Shown here piece by piece: positions 46,582 to 57,018 of a stretch of 64,000 nucleotides of DNA; position 1 is the stretch's first letter; the number at the start of each line of letters is the position of its first letter. The translations under genes were made by a program, and so were the position numbers. The notes under the pieces are model-generated. The model was not told the origin of the DNA. It worked only from the letters and a program-made list of their open reading frames with translations, and ran no database searches. Source of the stretch: Oxobacter pfennigii (GTDB lineage Bacteria > Bacillota > Clostridia > Clostridiales > Oxobacteraceae); the NCBI RefSeq assembly GCF_001317355.1, contig NZ_LKET01000026.1, positions 62,001 to 126,000 of the forward strand, given 5' to 3'.

Positions 46582-46587
46582 AAAAAA

Positions 46588-47292
46588 TCACCGCTCTCTG
46601 TATACTCCCTGATATTCTTCCGGAAGCAATTGTGCAATTTTTTTCATGACAAAGCTTAATGCTCTTCCTTCGTAATCTTCTTTTGTTTCATCCTCCTTCT
46701 TGGTTGGTGCATAAAATCCATCGCCAACTGTTACAGTCACATCGGCATGATGGAATTTTTCCTTTCCCATATCGTTGTCATTTATGGGGAAGAGTTTTTC
46801 AGTGCCTGTAATCCCTATGGGAACTAAAGGAACCTTCGAAAGCTTATGTATCAGCAGTATGCCTTTTTTCCCCTCTATCATTGAAGCGCTGCGGCTTCTT
46901 GTGCCTTCGGGGAATATGAATATTGAACTTCCGGATTTCAGCATTTTTATTATAGTGGATATGGCTGTTTTATCAGGAGAGCTGGGATTTATAGGAACAG
47001 TATTTACCACCCCTAAACCTATACTTGTCAAAGCATTTTTTGAAAGCTTTACTCCTGCAACGAACCATATGCCTTTTTCTTTTAATACCTTATTTAGTAT
47101 AAGGCCGTCTGAATTGCTTAAGTGATTGCTTATAAATATCGCCGGGCCTTTGATTTCCTGAAGCTTTCCTTCATTTATAACCCTTATCCTGGCGTACTTG
47201 TTAAGATAGCCGTCAACAATCATTTTTGCAATTTTACTTAACAGGGGCTTGGGCAAGAAATTTATAATTTTAGCAGTTTTACTGGAAATCAT
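46588..47292 (-). CDS. plsC: 1-acyl-sn-glycerol-3-phosphate acyltransferase
   Basis: This 234-residue enzyme acylates lysophosphatidic acid at sn-2. It has the active-site motif NHLSNSDG (HxxxxD variant), FVAGVKLSKN, the substrate motif FPEGTRSRS and VPIGITGTEKL. No long membrane helix is present, so it is a peripheral membrane protein. Its start overlaps the 3' end of queG by 14 nt with a GGAGG site inside queG, which suggests co-translation. Confidence 0.92.
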   Translation of the reverse strand: MISSKTAKIINFLPKPLLSKIAKMIVDGYLNKYARIRVINEGKLQEIKGPAIFISNHLSNSDGLILNKVLKEKGIWFVAGVKLSKNALTSIGLGVVNTVPINPSSPDKTAISTIIKMLKSGSSIFIFPEGTRSRSASMIEGKKGILLIHKLSKVPLVPIGITGTEKLFPINDNDMGKEKFHHADVTVTVGDGFYAPTKKEDETKEDYEGRALSFVMKKIAQLLPEEYQGVYRER

Positions 47293-48325
47293 TTTTATCC
47301 TCCATACTTTCCATAAGCCTTTTTAAGCCGTATACTGCTGCCTTTTTTATATCCGGTCTTTCATCATCAAGGTATTTTACCAGGACATCCCATGCTTCCC
47401 TTTTACCGCTGTTTGCAATTACGGCAATTGCATTTTTCTGAAGATTTTTTTTCCCCCTCCAGCCGCCGGATGTTAACTTATAGGTTTTCTCAAAGGTTTT
47501 ATTATCCATATCAAGTATTGCCACGGCATCGGGATATATATTCCACTGCTTTGGGATAAACTCTTCATGGCTGCTCATCTTTATATTTCTATTCTTGGGG
47601 CAAACCGATTGACATACATCGCACCCATAGAGGCTTAGACCGGTGTTTTTCATGTTTTCATAATCAATTTCTTTATTTTGGGTGAGATATGATATGCATT
47701 TTTTAGCATCAATGGTGTAAGGCTTTAATAATGCACCTGACGGGCAGGCTTTTATGCACAACTCACAGTCACCGCAATCCCCTGTAACCGGCATATCGGG
47801 TTGTATATATAGATCCGTTAAAATCTCCCCTAGAAAAATATATGAGCCGTATTCCTTATTTATTAAAGAACAGTTCTTTCCTACAAATCCAATACCCGCA
47901 TTTTTAGCTATATGACGCTCCAAAAGCGGATTGGTATCAACAAAGAACTTTGTTTCCCCATATAATCGTTTGTTTATAAATTCAGCTAAAGCTTCAAGCT
48001 TTGACCCCAATACCTTGTGATAATCTCTTCCCCAGGAAGACACAGACATTGTGGCCTTAAATTTTTGCTTGCTCATAGCTTCAATTTTATCCCTGTCTAT
48101 ATTATAGGAAATACCTGCAGAAATTATGGTTTGGCAGTTTTCCATCAGAAGCTTTGGATTTATTCTTAAATTCATATCCTTTTCTTCAAAACCCGAAAGA
48201 TAGCCCTTACTTTCCCTGTCCCTTAAAGTTTCTTCCACATCATAAGCAATAAAACAGGGAGAGAATCCTATTATATCTATGCCTATCCTTTTAGATTCCG
48301 TTATTATAAGTTCTTTATTATTCAA
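47279..48325 (-). CDS. queG: Epoxyqueuosine reductase
   Basis: This 348-residue cobalamin-dependent enzyme performs the last step of queuosine synthesis on tRNA. It has DTNPLLERHIAKNAGIGFVGKN, two ferredoxin clusters (CGDCELCIKACPSGAL and CDVCQSVCPKN) and a C-terminal HEAT-like tail (WDVLVKYLDDERPDIKKAAV). The start is TTG with GAGGAAGG upstream. B12 dependence fits the corrinoid genes elsewhere in the window. Confidence 0.95.
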   Translation of the reverse strand: MNNKELIITESKRIGIDIIGFSPCFIAYDVEETLRDRESKGYLSGFEEKDMNLRINPKLLMENCQTIISAGISYNIDRDKIEAMSKQKFKATMSVSSWGRDYHKVLGSKLEALAEFINKRLYGETKFFVDTNPLLERHIAKNAGIGFVGKNCSLINKEYGSYIFLGEILTDLYIQPDMPVTGDCGDCELCIKACPSGALLKPYTIDAKKCISYLTQNKEIDYENMKNTGLSLYGCDVCQSVCPKNRNIKMSSHEEFIPKQWNIYPDAVAILDMDNKTFEKTYKLTSGGWRGKKNLQKNAIAVIANSGKREAWDVLVKYLDDERPDIKKAAVYGLKRLMESMEDKNDFQ

Positions 48326-48441
48326 ATGTATCCTTCCTCAGTTAATTATATATTTGAGAATGACGCAGATATTAATGCTCTCTTGTGCATACAAATCATT
48401 TTAATTATATACTATAGCAAAAAAAGTGTAAAAATAAATAT

Positions 48442-48954
48442 TCATTCCTTGCGGAGCTCCATGATGAGCTCTTCAAAATACCTGTCTCCCCGCAATACTT
48501 TTTTTACGCCTTTTCCTATGGTTTTAAACCCGCAGGATAAATAACAGTTTATTGCCTTTCTGTTAAATGAAAATACCTTAAGATATATAGCTTCCAGCTT
48601 GAGCTTTTCAAAACAGTATTTTTTAATGGTGTTTATTGCATCTTTTCCATAGCCTCTTCCATGAAAATTTTTTCTACCGATAACGATAACCAGCTCCGCC
48701 ATCTTTTTGCGTAAATCAATGGGGTAAAGCCACAATTCTCCGATTACGTATCCGGTTTTATCTTCAATAATAAATACATATCTTTTACCTTTAATGCCAT
48801 CACTGTATATTCTTCTTACATGCCATTGATTGAAGGTTATAGGATAATCCTCCTGGGCAAAAAACTGTATTTCCGGATCATTTATCCATTCAAAAATATA
48901 TTTCAAGTCACTGTTTTTAATCCATCTTATATTAACCAGTTTTCCTTTCAGCAT
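48442..48954 (-). CDS. GNAT-family N-acetyltransferase (RimJ/RimL type)
   Basis: This 170-residue protein has the GNAT fold: LVNIRWIKNSDLKYIFEWIND at the N terminus, acetyl-CoA-binding VIGRKNFHGRGYGKDAINTI (RGxGKxA type) and FSFNRKAINCYLSCGFKTIGK. Substrate unknown; relatives acetylate protein N termini or antibiotics. The start at 48954 has GGGGT upstream, and a 42-nt longer frame was rejected. It is a single gene. Confidence 0.9.
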   Translation of the reverse strand: MLKGKLVNIRWIKNSDLKYIFEWINDPEIQFFAQEDYPITFNQWHVRRIYSDGIKGKRYVFIIEDKTGYVIGELWLYPIDLRKKMAELVIVIGRKNFHGRGYGKDAINTIKKYCFEKLKLEAIYLKVFSFNRKAINCYLSCGFKTIGKGVKKVLRGDRYFEELIMELRKE

Positions 48955-49074
48955 TACGTTACCCCGTATACCCGGACAAGTCCAGATAAAAATCAAAATA
49001 TAGATTTAATTTACTATATGATGAATACGGATAACTGGTGAAGAATGGTCAAATTAAGCCTGTAATACAAAAAG

Positions 49075-49098
49075 CCTGTCAGTACGAGGACTGACAGG
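49075..49098 (-). terminator. Terminator of sleB
   Basis: CCTGTCAGT and ACTGACAGG pair around ACGAGG. On the minus strand TTTTT follows, 15 nt after the sleB stop. Confidence 0.85.
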
Positions 49099-49113
49099 TT
49101 ATATTTGAATTTA

Positions 49114-49785
49114 TTATCTGCAGAAACGATGACTTCCGATAACTTTTATAAGAGGTCTTGACCATATCCACTTATTTGTGGTCTTGGCGGGATTGAAGTA
49201 ATAAATTGCCCCGCCTGACGGGTCCCACCCATTTAAAGCATCTCTGGCAGCTCTTTGAGAAGTGGCTACCATTTCGGCATGTATCTGTCCGTCGGTTATT
49301 GCCGTAAATGCCCCGGGCTGATAAATCACCCCGGCCACGCTGTTGGGAAACCTAGGGTCCCTGGTCCTGTTTAATATTACACCGCCTACAGCTACCTGGC
49401 CTATATAAGGCTCTCCCCTTGCTTCTCCGTTTATTGCTCTGGATATAAGGGTATGACTATTACTTGCCGAATATGCACTGTTGGTGCCTGCATTTATGCC
49501 CAGGGCACTTAAGGTCCTGGAACCTACGATACCGTCGACTGCCAGGCCGTTTTTGGCCTGAAATTTTCTCACTGCAAGGTATGTCTGGTAACCGTATATT
49601 CCGTCAACAGACCCGTTGTAATAGCCCCAGTTTTTTAACCTTCGCTGTATCTCTGTAACAACAGACCCGCGTGAACCCCATCTGTATGTTGCTGCAGATA
49701 TGGACGGCGGCTGGTACCCCATATAAATGGAACATGAGAAATATGTAATCACACCCGCTATTATGAATATCACTATGCGCTTCAA
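49114..49785 (-). CDS. sleB: Spore cortex-lytic enzyme SleB
   Basis: This 224-residue protein has a signal sequence (VIFIIAGVITYFSCSIY) and a peptidoglycan-binding domain (GSRGSVVTEIQRRLKNWGYY, IYGYQTYLAVRKFQAKNGL). A hydrolase_2 catalytic domain follows (ARAINGEARGEPYIG-type motif, here SRAINGEARGEPYIGQVAVG, with the catalytic Glu). It cuts muramic-delta-lactam-containing cortex during germination, so the host forms spores. I start it at a TTG (49785) because AAAGGAG lies 7 nt before it; the ATG inside that site is too close. No ypeB follows. Confidence 0.93.
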   Translation of the reverse strand: MKRIVIFIIAGVITYFSCSIYMGYQPPSISAATYRWGSRGSVVTEIQRRLKNWGYYNGSVDGIYGYQTYLAVRKFQAKNGLAVDGIVGSRTLSALGINAGTNSAYSASNSHTLISRAINGEARGEPYIGQVAVGGVILNRTRDPRFPNSVAGVIYQPGAFTAITDGQIHAEMVATSQRAARDALNGWDPSGGAIYYFNPAKTTNKWIWSRPLIKVIGSHRFCR

Positions 49786-49845
49786 CAGCATTCTCCTTTC
49801 CATCATCATAACCTATAAGTTATATTGTCTTTATTTTTATAAAAT

Positions 49846-50718
49846 TTATTCGGTCATATTGAAGCGCTTTCTGTAGCCGCATCTTTTGCACAAATCTTCA
49901 ACAACCTTTCTTTTGGAAAATCCATTGTAAATATTCAATGCCCTGCCACTGTTTATAATGTCTGCCATTTCAGTTTTATATATATTTCCTAAGTTTATAC
50001 TGCCTTTACTGTCTAAGCAGCAAGGCACCACCGTTCCATCTACCAGTATGCCAAACTGGTTCCTTAATCCGTAGCAGAAGCCGCTGTCGCCTGTATTTTC
50101 TGATTCCATGTCCGGCCAGTCAAAGCGGGAGGCCTTGCTTAATATTACATTGGGGGAAAGCCTCAAGCTTCTCTCATTCATAAACCTTTTCTCGAGGTTG
50201 TAATCTATGCAAAACTCCTTTTCAAGCCTCTTCAATGTTTCATGGCTTTTATATTCTCCCTTTTCCATATCTTCTGCATTCCACAGCCTTAAGCTTATCA
50301 TTATCCTTTTTTCTTGCTGCGAAGCTCTTATAAAATCAAATATATCTTCAAAATAATTGTTTGAATCAAGAGTTTCATTTGAATCAAAGCTGTGAAGCGA
50401 AAAGTTTACTAGTTTAAGTGACTTTTTATTGATTAAGATATCCTTTGACTTTTTAATAAGTGTACCGTTTGTGGTGATATTTACTCTGAATCCATGTATG
50501 TATGCCTTATCCAAAAGCTCTCCCAAGTCAGGGTGCAAAAGAGGCTCTCCCATAACGTGCAAATATATTGTATTTGTATAAGGGGATATTTTCTTCAATG
50601 TATATTCAAAGCCCGCAACGGAAATAAATCCCGGACTTCTCTTGTTTTCAGGGCAGAAATCACAGGATAAATTACATACATTTGTTACTTCCACATATAT
50701 CCTTTTATACTTTCTCAT
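49846..50718 (-). CDS. Radical SAM protein with SPASM-like C terminus
   Basis: This 290-residue protein has the radical SAM triad CNLSCDFCPENK (CxxxCxxC) near residue 15, TIYLHVMGEPLLHPDLG and NITTNGT. A short C-terminal Cys-rich region follows (FCYGLRNQFGILVDGTVVPC, LCKRCGYRKRF), which could bind an auxiliary cluster. Relatives modify peptides or act on sugars; the substrate is unknown, and no precursor-peptide gene was seen beside it. I start it at 50718, which has GGAGAAG 8 nt upstream; earlier ATGs lack sites. Confidence 0.9.
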   Translation of the reverse strand: MRKYKRIYVEVTNVCNLSCDFCPENKRSPGFISVAGFEYTLKKISPYTNTIYLHVMGEPLLHPDLGELLDKAYIHGFRVNITTNGTLIKKSKDILINKKSLKLVNFSLHSFDSNETLDSNNYFEDIFDFIRASQQEKRIMISLRLWNAEDMEKGEYKSHETLKRLEKEFCIDYNLEKRFMNERSLRLSPNVILSKASRFDWPDMESENTGDSGFCYGLRNQFGILVDGTVVPCCLDSKGSINLGNIYKTEMADIINSGRALNIYNGFSKRKVVEDLCKRCGYRKRFNMTE

Positions 50719-50970
50719 AGGTTTTACTTCTCCGTAAATATATCTTTTTATCATTGCAAAACAACGTCGATCCGTTGATATTATTTGCTTTTCTATTACC
50801 AATTATATTGTCAGTACAATGTAAGTTCAATAATAGACAGAAATAATAAGCAATTTAATTTTAATGGGCATAATTAAAAGCATCATGGTCTTTATCAAAA
50901 AAGCTTCAAAAGTATATAAAACCATATAAATGTGCTAATATTATTTTTAGAGCATACAGAGGTGATTTAA

Positions 50971-52791
50971 ATGACACGCAGTTTTTTACCCGTAAACAAA
51001 AAAGATATGATGAACCGGGGGTGGGAGCAACTGGATTTTTTGTTCATAAGCGGAGATGCATATGTGGACCACCCTTCCTTCGGTCATGCTATAATAACGA
51101 GGCTTTTAGAGGCGGAAGGCTTTAAGGTGGGAATAATAGCCCAGCCCGACTGGAATGACGTAGAGAACTTTAAAATCATGGGGACACCCCGCTTTGGAGT
51201 TTTAATCTCCTCGGGAAATATAGACTCCATGGTAAATCATTATACGGTATCAAAGAAAAAAAGAAGTGACGATTGTTATACTCCGGGAGGCAAAGGCGGC
51301 AAGCGTCCCGACAGGGCGGATATAGTATATGCCAACAGGGCAAGGGAAGCTTTTAAAAATATACCCGTCATCTTAGGCGGTATTGAAGGAAGCTTAAGAA
51401 GGTTTGCTCACTATGATTACTGGGATGATAAGGTCAGGCGTTCAATACTAATGGATTCCAAAGCCGACCTTTTAATTTACGGCATGGGAGAAAAGACCAT
51501 ACTGGAGGTTGCAAACCTTTTAAGATACGGAAAAGATATAAAGGAAATCAGGAATACCAGAGGAACCTGCTATCTTACCAATAATATTGGAGAGCTTAAA
51601 GATTATATTTTAATAGACAGCTTTGAGGAAGTTTCCAATGATAAGAAGAAATATGCCTTATCCTATAAAGTGCAGTATGAAGAACAGGATGCAATAAGCG
51701 GAAAAGTTATTGTACAGCCCCACGGAGACAGATTTTTAGTGCAAAATCCGCCTGCCCTTCACGTGACCACAGAAGATCTTGACAGGATATATGATTTGCC
51801 TTATATGAGAAAGCCCCACCATATGTATGAAAGATTAGGAGGGGTGCCGGCAATAGAGGAGGTCAAATTCAGCATAACAAGCCATAGGGGATGCTTCGGA
51901 GGCTGTTCATTTTGTGCTTTGAATTTTCACCAGGGGCGGACGATACAGTCAAGAAGTCATCAAAGCATAATAAACGAAGTCAAGGAACTTGTTAAAGATG
52001 ATGACTTTAAAGGATACATACACGATGTGGGAGGGCCAACGGCAAATTTCAGGGAAGCTTCATGCCATAAACAAAAAACTCACGGCGTATGTAAAAACAA
52101 GCAATGCCTGCACCCTGAAGCCTGCAAAAACCTGATTGTGGACCATAGGGATTATCTTAAGCTTTTAAGAGAAATACGGGAAGTTCCCGGCGTTAAAAAG
52201 GTATTTGTACGCTCCGGCATCCGGTACGATTATCTTTTATATGATAAAAGCGATGAATTCTTCAAAGAGCTATGCAAATATCATATAAGCGGACAATTGA
52301 AGGTGGCGCCTGAGCATGTAAGCGACAGGGTGCTGGAAAAAATGGGGAAACCCGGCAGGAAAACATATGACAGGTTTGTAAAAAAATATTATGATATAAA
52401 TAAAAAGCTTAATAAAAAACAGTTTTTGGTGCCCTATCTTATGTCCAGCCATCCCGGCAGCGATATTTATGCTGCAATAGAACTGGCCGAATATATAAGG
52501 GATTTAGGCTATAACCCCGAACAGGTGCAGGATTTTTACCCTACCCCAGGCAGCCTTTCAACCTGTATGTATTACACAGGCTTAGACCCCAGAACCATGG
52601 AAGAGGTTTATGTGCCTAAAACCCATAATGAAAAGGCTCTTCAAAGGGCTCTTTTGCAATACAGGGATCCTAAAAATTACAAGCTTGTGCATAAAGCTTT
52701 GACAATGAGCGGCAGAAATGACCTTATAGGTTATGATAAAAACAGCCTGATAAAACCTCAGAGAGGAGTAAAACCTTGGAACAAGCCTTAA
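50971..52791 (+). CDS. YgiQ family radical SAM protein
   Basis: This 606-residue protein has the YgiQ N-terminal domain ([43 protein letters not shown]) and a radical SAM domain with [17 protein letters not shown] second Cys-rich stretch ([21 protein letters not shown]) and [21 protein letters not shown] follow. Length fits the family. The reaction is not established. AGAGGTGATTTAA precedes the ATG. Its 3' end overlaps the DedA gene by 16 nt. Confidence 0.93.
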   Translation: MTRSFLPVNKKDMMNRGWEQLDFLFISGDAYVDHPSFGHAIITRLLEAEGFKVGIIAQPDWNDVENFKIMGTPRFGVLISSGNIDSMVNHYTVSKKKRSDDCYTPGGKGGKRPDRADIVYANRAREAFKNIPVILGGIEGSLRRFAHYDYWDDKVRRSILMDSKADLLIYGMGEKTILEVANLLRYGKDIKEIRNTRGTCYLTNNIGELKDYILIDSFEEVSNDKKKYALSYKVQYEEQDAISGKVIVQPHGDRFLVQNPPALHVTTEDLDRIYDLPYMRKPHHMYERLGGVPAIEEVKFSITSHRGCFGGCSFCALNFHQGRTIQSRSHQSIINEVKELVKDDDFKGYIHDVGGPTANFREASCHKQKTHGVCKNKQCLHPEACKNLIVDHRDYLKLLREIREVPGVKKVFVRSGIRYDYLLYDKSDEFFKELCKYHISGQLKVAPEHVSDRVLEKMGKPGRKTYDRFVKKYYDINKKLNKKQFLVPYLMSSHPGSDIYAAIELAEYIRDLGYNPEQVQDFYPTPGSLSTCMYYTGLDPRTMEEVYVPKTHNEKALQRALLQYRDPKNYKLVHKALTMSGRNDLIGYDKNSLIKPQRGVKPWNKP

Positions 52792-53408
52792 TTGATTTCA
52801 CAAACAACATATCCGCTAACCACCCTTATCTTGCATATGCTTTCTTTTTCATAAGTGCGGTGCTGCAGATAATGTTTCCGCCTTATCCCGGAGACACAGT
52901 TTTAATAATTGAAGGGTACCTTTCTTCAAAAGGTTTTTTCAATTTTTTTGGCATTACTGTAAATGCAATAATTGCAACTTTTTTATCCTGCCTTTTTTTA
53001 TATCATACAGCCTATAAAATGGGGGATAAAATATATGATATTCCTGTTATAAAAAGATATTTTTCAAAGGATAAACTTCTAATGTTAAATTCCTGGTTTT
53101 TAAAATACGGCTCCTTTGCCATTTTGATAAGCAAATTTATTCCCGGCATAGGTTCCTTTGTAATGATAGCAGCCGGAACCTTTAAAGCTTCCCGTATTTC
53201 CGCCTATATCGCCATGGCTGTTGCAGCCATTTTGCATAATACCATGCTTGTATTATTAGGCAGAGCCGCAGGAAATAATATGGACCTTATAAAATCCATG
53301 CTTCACAGATATAATGTGGCAGTTGCTGTAATTTTAATAATAGCAGCCGGCATTTATATTTATGTAAAATTATCCAAAAAAACAAAGAGGCAGCAGGGTG
53401 AATCCTAA
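52776..53408 (+). CDS. DedA family membrane protein
   Basis: This 210-residue protein has four to six helices and the VTT/DedA pattern: [41 protein letters not shown] and a C-terminal helix [15 protein letters not shown]. DedA relatives act in flipping undecaprenyl phosphate or phospholipids across the membrane. The start is TTG with AGAGGAG upstream, inside the end of the YgiQ gene. It is convergent with the lipid kinase gene. Confidence 0.9.
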   Translation: MEQALIDFTNNISANHPYLAYAFFFISAVLQIMFPPYPGDTVLIIEGYLSSKGFFNFFGITVNAIIATFLSCLFLYHTAYKMGDKIYDIPVIKRYFSKDKLLMLNSWFLKYGSFAILISKFIPGIGSFVMIAAGTFKASRISAYIAMAVAAILHNTMLVLLGRAAGNNMDLIKSMLHRYNVAVAVILIIAAGIYIYVKLSKKTKRQQGES

Positions 53409-54286
53409 GGAGCAAAAACGGCGACTGCCCTTGGGATTACACTTATTTCAACAGGAAATAAAGGCCCTGCCTCCCCGTCTATATCCGTTTCAATATCACA
53501 TTCGCAGTTAATGGTTATCTTATCTGTTTTAAAATAAATTATATTGCTGTCATTAAGGTGCTCTCCCCTTAATAATTTTATGAAGAGGGTGACCAGTTCA
53601 ACAATGGGGCAGGCTTTGACGGCTATGATATCCAGCATGCCGTCATCAATTCTTGCATCCTTTGCCAAAAGATGAAACCCTCCTGCCGAACAGCCGTTAA
53701 ATGCGGTAAAAAGATAAATCTTATCCTTAATTACTCTGTCATAGGAGATGAATTCCGCCGTTATGGGGCTGAAGCTTGGTATCTGCTCCAAACCCTTAAA
53801 ATAATAGGCAAGCTTGCCCAATGTATTTTTTAAAGTTGCGTCCGTTTTTTGAGAAACATCAGTCAAAAGACCTCCGGCAGCCACATTTATAAAATACCTG
53901 TCATTGATTTTGCCTAAGTCTATCATCCTCGTGTTGTTCTCTGCAATTATACTGCAGCATCTTTTATAATCTCTTCCTATGCCGAAATATTCCGCAAGGT
54001 CATTGGCTGTGCCCCAGGGAAATATTCCTATGGGCAGATTAACTGCCCATTTTATCATGGCATTGATTACCCGGTTTATTGTCCCGTCACCTCCGGCGAT
54101 GGCTATACCGTGATAATCATCATTGCTTGTGAATTTTACGGCATTTTCAATATCTTCAATGCTCATGGTTTTATAGGGCACCGTCTGGAATCCCTGGAGC
54201 TGGAACTCTTCGATTACTTCATCCAGCTTAGTCTTAAAGCTCTTGTCACCGGATATAGGATTGTAAATCAGACGAATTTTTTTCAA
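53405..54286 (-). CDS. Diacylglycerol/lipid kinase (DagK/YegS type)
   Basis: This 293-residue kinase has RLIYNPISGDKSF, the catalytic-loop motif AIAGGDGTINRVIN, LPIGIFPWGTANDLAEYFGI and NVAAGGLLTDVS. These match the DAGK catalytic domain. It phosphorylates diacylglycerol or another lipid on the inner face of the membrane. The start is a TTG at 54286 with GGAGGG 5 nt upstream; a longer frame was rejected. Confidence 0.9.
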   Translation of the reverse strand: MKKIRLIYNPISGDKSFKTKLDEVIEEFQLQGFQTVPYKTMSIEDIENAVKFTSNDDYHGIAIAGGDGTINRVINAMIKWAVNLPIGIFPWGTANDLAEYFGIGRDYKRCCSIIAENNTRMIDLGKINDRYFINVAAGGLLTDVSQKTDATLKNTLGKLAYYFKGLEQIPSFSPITAEFISYDRVIKDKIYLFTAFNGCSAGGFHLLAKDARIDDGMLDIIAVKACPIVELVTLFIKLLRGEHLNDSNIIYFKTDKITINCECDIETDIDGEAGPLFPVEISVIPRAVAVFAP

Positions 54287-54355
54287 ATTTATCCCTCCAA
54301 GCTCCATATTCTACCTATATTATAATGCCGTAAATTGTGTTTTTAAACCATAATA

Positions 54356-54778
54356 CTAATGATGGACAGGTTTTGAAATATCATTCAATGCATCACCGGC
54401 TTCATTTATGAAATCAGGCTCTACCGCTAGATCCCCCAAAGCTACCATGCCCACAAGCTTCCCATTTTCAACGACTGGGAGCCTTCTCACCTGATTATCC
54501 GCCATAATTTTTGCCGCTTCGTGGACATCCATATTTACAGACCCCACAACAAGGTCCTTTGACATAATTTCTTCACAGGTAGTGCCTTTATCATCACTTT
54601 TATTGGCAACTCCTCTTATTACAATATCTCTGTCTGTCACCATACCGATAACCTTATCATTCTCACAAACAGGTATACAGCCTATGTCATGCTGCTTCAT
54701 AAGCTGCGCCGCTTCATCTACACTTGTGTCTTTTGATACCGCAACTACATCTTTGCTCATAATGCTTTTAAGTTCCAT
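54356..54778 (-). CDS. CBS-domain pair protein
   Basis: This 140-residue protein consists of two CBS motifs (IMSKDVVAVSKDTSVDEAAQLM and VGSVNMDVHEAAKIM...RLPVVENGKLVGMVALGDLA). Pairs of CBS domains bind adenine nucleotides and act as energy sensors. With no other domain, it is probably a regulator or a partner of another protein. The start at 54778 has AAGGAG upstream. Confidence 0.92.
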   Translation of the reverse strand: MELKSIMSKDVVAVSKDTSVDEAAQLMKQHDIGCIPVCENDKVIGMVTDRDIVIRGVANKSDDKGTTCEEIMSKDLVVGSVNMDVHEAAKIMADNQVRRLPVVENGKLVGMVALGDLAVEPDFINEAGDALNDISKPVHH

Positions 54779-55010
54779 AATATTTTCTCCTTCCATGGTT
54801 TAATAAAATATTTCTACAATATTTTCTCCAAAAAACAATTTTATATAAAGGCAATAATAGTTATTCATGAAAATATCCATAAATAAGCTTTAAGCTTTGA
54901 GGCAACAATAATCCTTGTATGAAAACCAACTTTAATTTATAATTATACTTGTTTGATACCCTGCTTAAAATTCAGTCATAAGGGTTACTACATTCAAGGG
55001 AGGTAAATGG

Positions 55011-55520
55011 ATGAATAAATCATCAATCCCAAATATATTTACATTTATCAATTTAAGTCTGGGTATTGTATCTATCATATTGACATTTAAAGGCAACGGC
55101 GTTTATGCCGGTTTTTGTATACTAGCGGCAGCCTTCATAGACAGATACGACGGATTAATTGCAAGAAAATTCAATGCCATAAGTTCAATAGGAAAAGAGC
55201 TGGATTCTTTGGCTGATCTTGTATCCTTCGGAGTAGCGCCTTCTTTATTATCCTGGCAGCTATCCCTATCAAGCTTGGGAATTATAAGTTATGTTTTGCT
55301 TCTTATATTCCCTATATGCGGAGCTTACAGACTGGCCCGGTTTAATATTTCAGAGTTTAAGAATTTTTACTCCGGCATTCCTATAACTGTTGCCGGTTCA
55401 CTTTTGGCATTTGACTGTGTGGTAACCTCTTACATGGGCGCTCACACTGGATTAAGTGCAATTTTTATATTGCTTCTTTCATATTTAATGGTCAGCTCCA
55501 TACAAATTAAAAAAATTTAA
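55011..55520 (+). CDS. pssA: CDP-diacylglycerol--serine O-phosphatidyltransferase
   Basis: This 169-residue membrane enzyme has the full CDP-alcohol phosphotransferase motif DGLIARKFN...GKELDSLAD (DGxxARx8Gx3Dx3D) and about five helices. It opens SIPNIFTFINLSLGI, typical of PssA. It makes phosphatidylserine, the precursor of phosphatidylethanolamine; no psd gene follows in this window. GGGAGG precedes the ATG. Confidence 0.92.
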   Translation: MNKSSIPNIFTFINLSLGIVSIILTFKGNGVYAGFCILAAAFIDRYDGLIARKFNAISSIGKELDSLADLVSFGVAPSLLSWQLSLSSLGIISYVLLLIFPICGAYRLARFNISEFKNFYSGIPITVAGSLLAFDCVVTSYMGAHTGLSAIFILLLSYLMVSSIQIKKI

Positions 55521-55537
55521 AACCCCTTGAGGGGTTT
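55520..55537. terminator. Terminator between pssA and the convergent gene
   Basis: AAACCCC and GGGGTTT pair around TTGA. A T-run follows on the plus strand, and the hairpin touches the stop of the minus-strand gene. Confidence 0.8.
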
Positions 55538-55943
55538 ATTTTTTTTCGTCATTTCCTTCATGATGCTGTATAATATGGTGCTCCAGTTCATTTTTTATAA
55601 TATCATTGATTGAAAAATTGACATCTATATATTCATTCTTGGTCTTTAAATAGTCTGCATAAAGAATAACCTGGCGTTCCAAAACGTTTATGACCTTGTC
55701 GATGATTTTCCCTAAATCCTCTGCCCGGTCAATGGCATCCTCTATGTCATCCTTCTTTGCAAAGGAATTCCTATTAAAGCCGTCTGCCGAAACAATCAAT
55801 AAATTATATGTGCCAGAAAGCTTAGCTAAAAGCTCGCAAATGTAAGTCAGATCATGACTGCAGGACTGCATAAGCCTGGTAAAATCAAGGGTTATGAAAT
55901 TTTCATCTCCAAATCCTCCTCTGTAGTTATCCACCCTATGCAT
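55536..55943 (-). CDS. Hypothetical protein
   Basis: This 135-residue soluble, acidic, mostly helical protein has a central stretch DDIEDAIDRAEDLGKIIDKVINVLERQVILYADYL that may form a coiled coil. The His-rich end reads HHIIQHHEGNDEKK. I do not recognise a family. A GGAGATGC-type site precedes the ATG. It stands alone between two hairpins or promoter gaps. Confidence 0.65.
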   Translation of the reverse strand: MHRVDNYRGGFGDENFITLDFTRLMQSCSHDLTYICELLAKLSGTYNLLIVSADGFNRNSFAKKDDIEDAIDRAEDLGKIIDKVINVLERQVILYADYLKTKNEYIDVNFSINDIIKNELEHHIIQHHEGNDEKK

Positions 55944-56191
55944 CTCCTTTGAATTATTCTCTATACATTATAATGGCTCTGTCAAGGTAAATATGCTAAT
56001 TTTTCACATGTCAGGAAGGGTTATATTTTAATTTTGCATATCACAAACCCTAGGACAACTTGTACTAAAATTTGTTGCACAATCATATTATTTTACAGAA
56101 GTATTAGATTTTTAATTATCGGTATATAAAGTGAAACAAGGATGAAATACTAAAGCTATAAAAGTATTTTTACCGGATGGAGGTTAAGTAT

Positions 56192-56965
56192 TTGAGGAAA
56201 AAATTTTATTTTTTTATGCTTATAGCCTTAATGTCGATTATACTTTCTTCCTGCTCTATTATTTCAAAAAAACCATTGATAAGCGAACCTGTAGTTGCAA
56301 AACTTATAGACAGCCAGACATCCAAACCCATTGAGGCATCAAAGGTATTTTTACAGAGCGATGCCGCAGTTTATTTTACGGTAAAGACCACAGATTTACC
56401 CAAGGATACAGTCATAAAAGTAACCTGGAAGCATTTGGATGGAGGTACCGAGATACCCTCACAACTGACTGCCAATGGCTCGGGTTATGAGGTCTTTACT
56501 CTAAAAAAAAGCGGAGAGCTTTTCCCTTCAGGACAATATGAAGTCACCGCAATAGCTGATATTAACGGAAGCTTAATGGAGTTAAAAGAGCAATTTCAGA
56601 TTGTAGCTGAAGTTAAAGCTACACACCTTTTAAATCCCGTGACGGCAAAGGCTGTGGACAGCAATGATAAATTAAATCCCCTGGATGTAACATCACGGTT
56701 TTCACAATCTGACCCTGTGGTGTATTTTGTAATACAGTCAAAGGATTTGCCGGCAGATACCAAGGTTTCCTGTCAATGGGTTTATACCACGACAGGAGAC
56801 AGTTTATCCCATGAGCTCATAACCGACGGCAGCAGAAATATCGCTTTTAGCTTAAAACCTGAAAATGCGCAAAAGCTTCCGGCAGGCAAATATATAGTAA
56901 AAGCATCCATAATAACGGATGCCGGCACAGAAATGGTGTCAAAAGAATTTGAAATAGTAGAATGA
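56192..56965 (+). CDS. Lipoprotein with two tandem beta-sandwich repeats
   Basis: This 257-residue protein has a lipoprotein signal (FFMLIALMSIILSSCSII, Cys near residue 21). Two related domains of about 110 residues follow. The first reads VVAKLIDSQTSKPIEASKVF...SDAAVYFTVKTTDLPKDTVIKVTW; the second repeats it as VTAKAVDSNDKLNPLDVTSRF...SDPVVYFVIQSKDLPADTKVSCQW. Each ends with PSGQYEVTA or PAGKYIVKA. The fold looks immunoglobulin-like; no named family is recognised. The start is a TTG with GGAGG 7 nt upstream. Confidence 0.8.
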   Translation: MRKKFYFFMLIALMSIILSSCSIISKKPLISEPVVAKLIDSQTSKPIEASKVFLQSDAAVYFTVKTTDLPKDTVIKVTWKHLDGGTEIPSQLTANGSGYEVFTLKKSGELFPSGQYEVTAIADINGSLMELKEQFQIVAEVKATHLLNPVTAKAVDSNDKLNPLDVTSRFSQSDPVVYFVIQSKDLPADTKVSCQWVYTTTGDSLSHELITDGSRNIAFSLKPENAQKLPAGKYIVKASIITDAGTEMVSKEFEIVE

Positions 56966-56970
56966 TTAAT

Positions 56971-57018
56971 AGGGCTATCACAATAGATGACTTTTAGTCA
57001 TCTGATGCGACAGTCCCT
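56971..57018. terminator. Hairpin between convergent genes
   Basis: AGATGACT and AGTCATCT pair at the core (56985-57003), with outer AGGG/CCCT pairing. TTTATTTTATG follows on the plus strand. Confidence 0.6.
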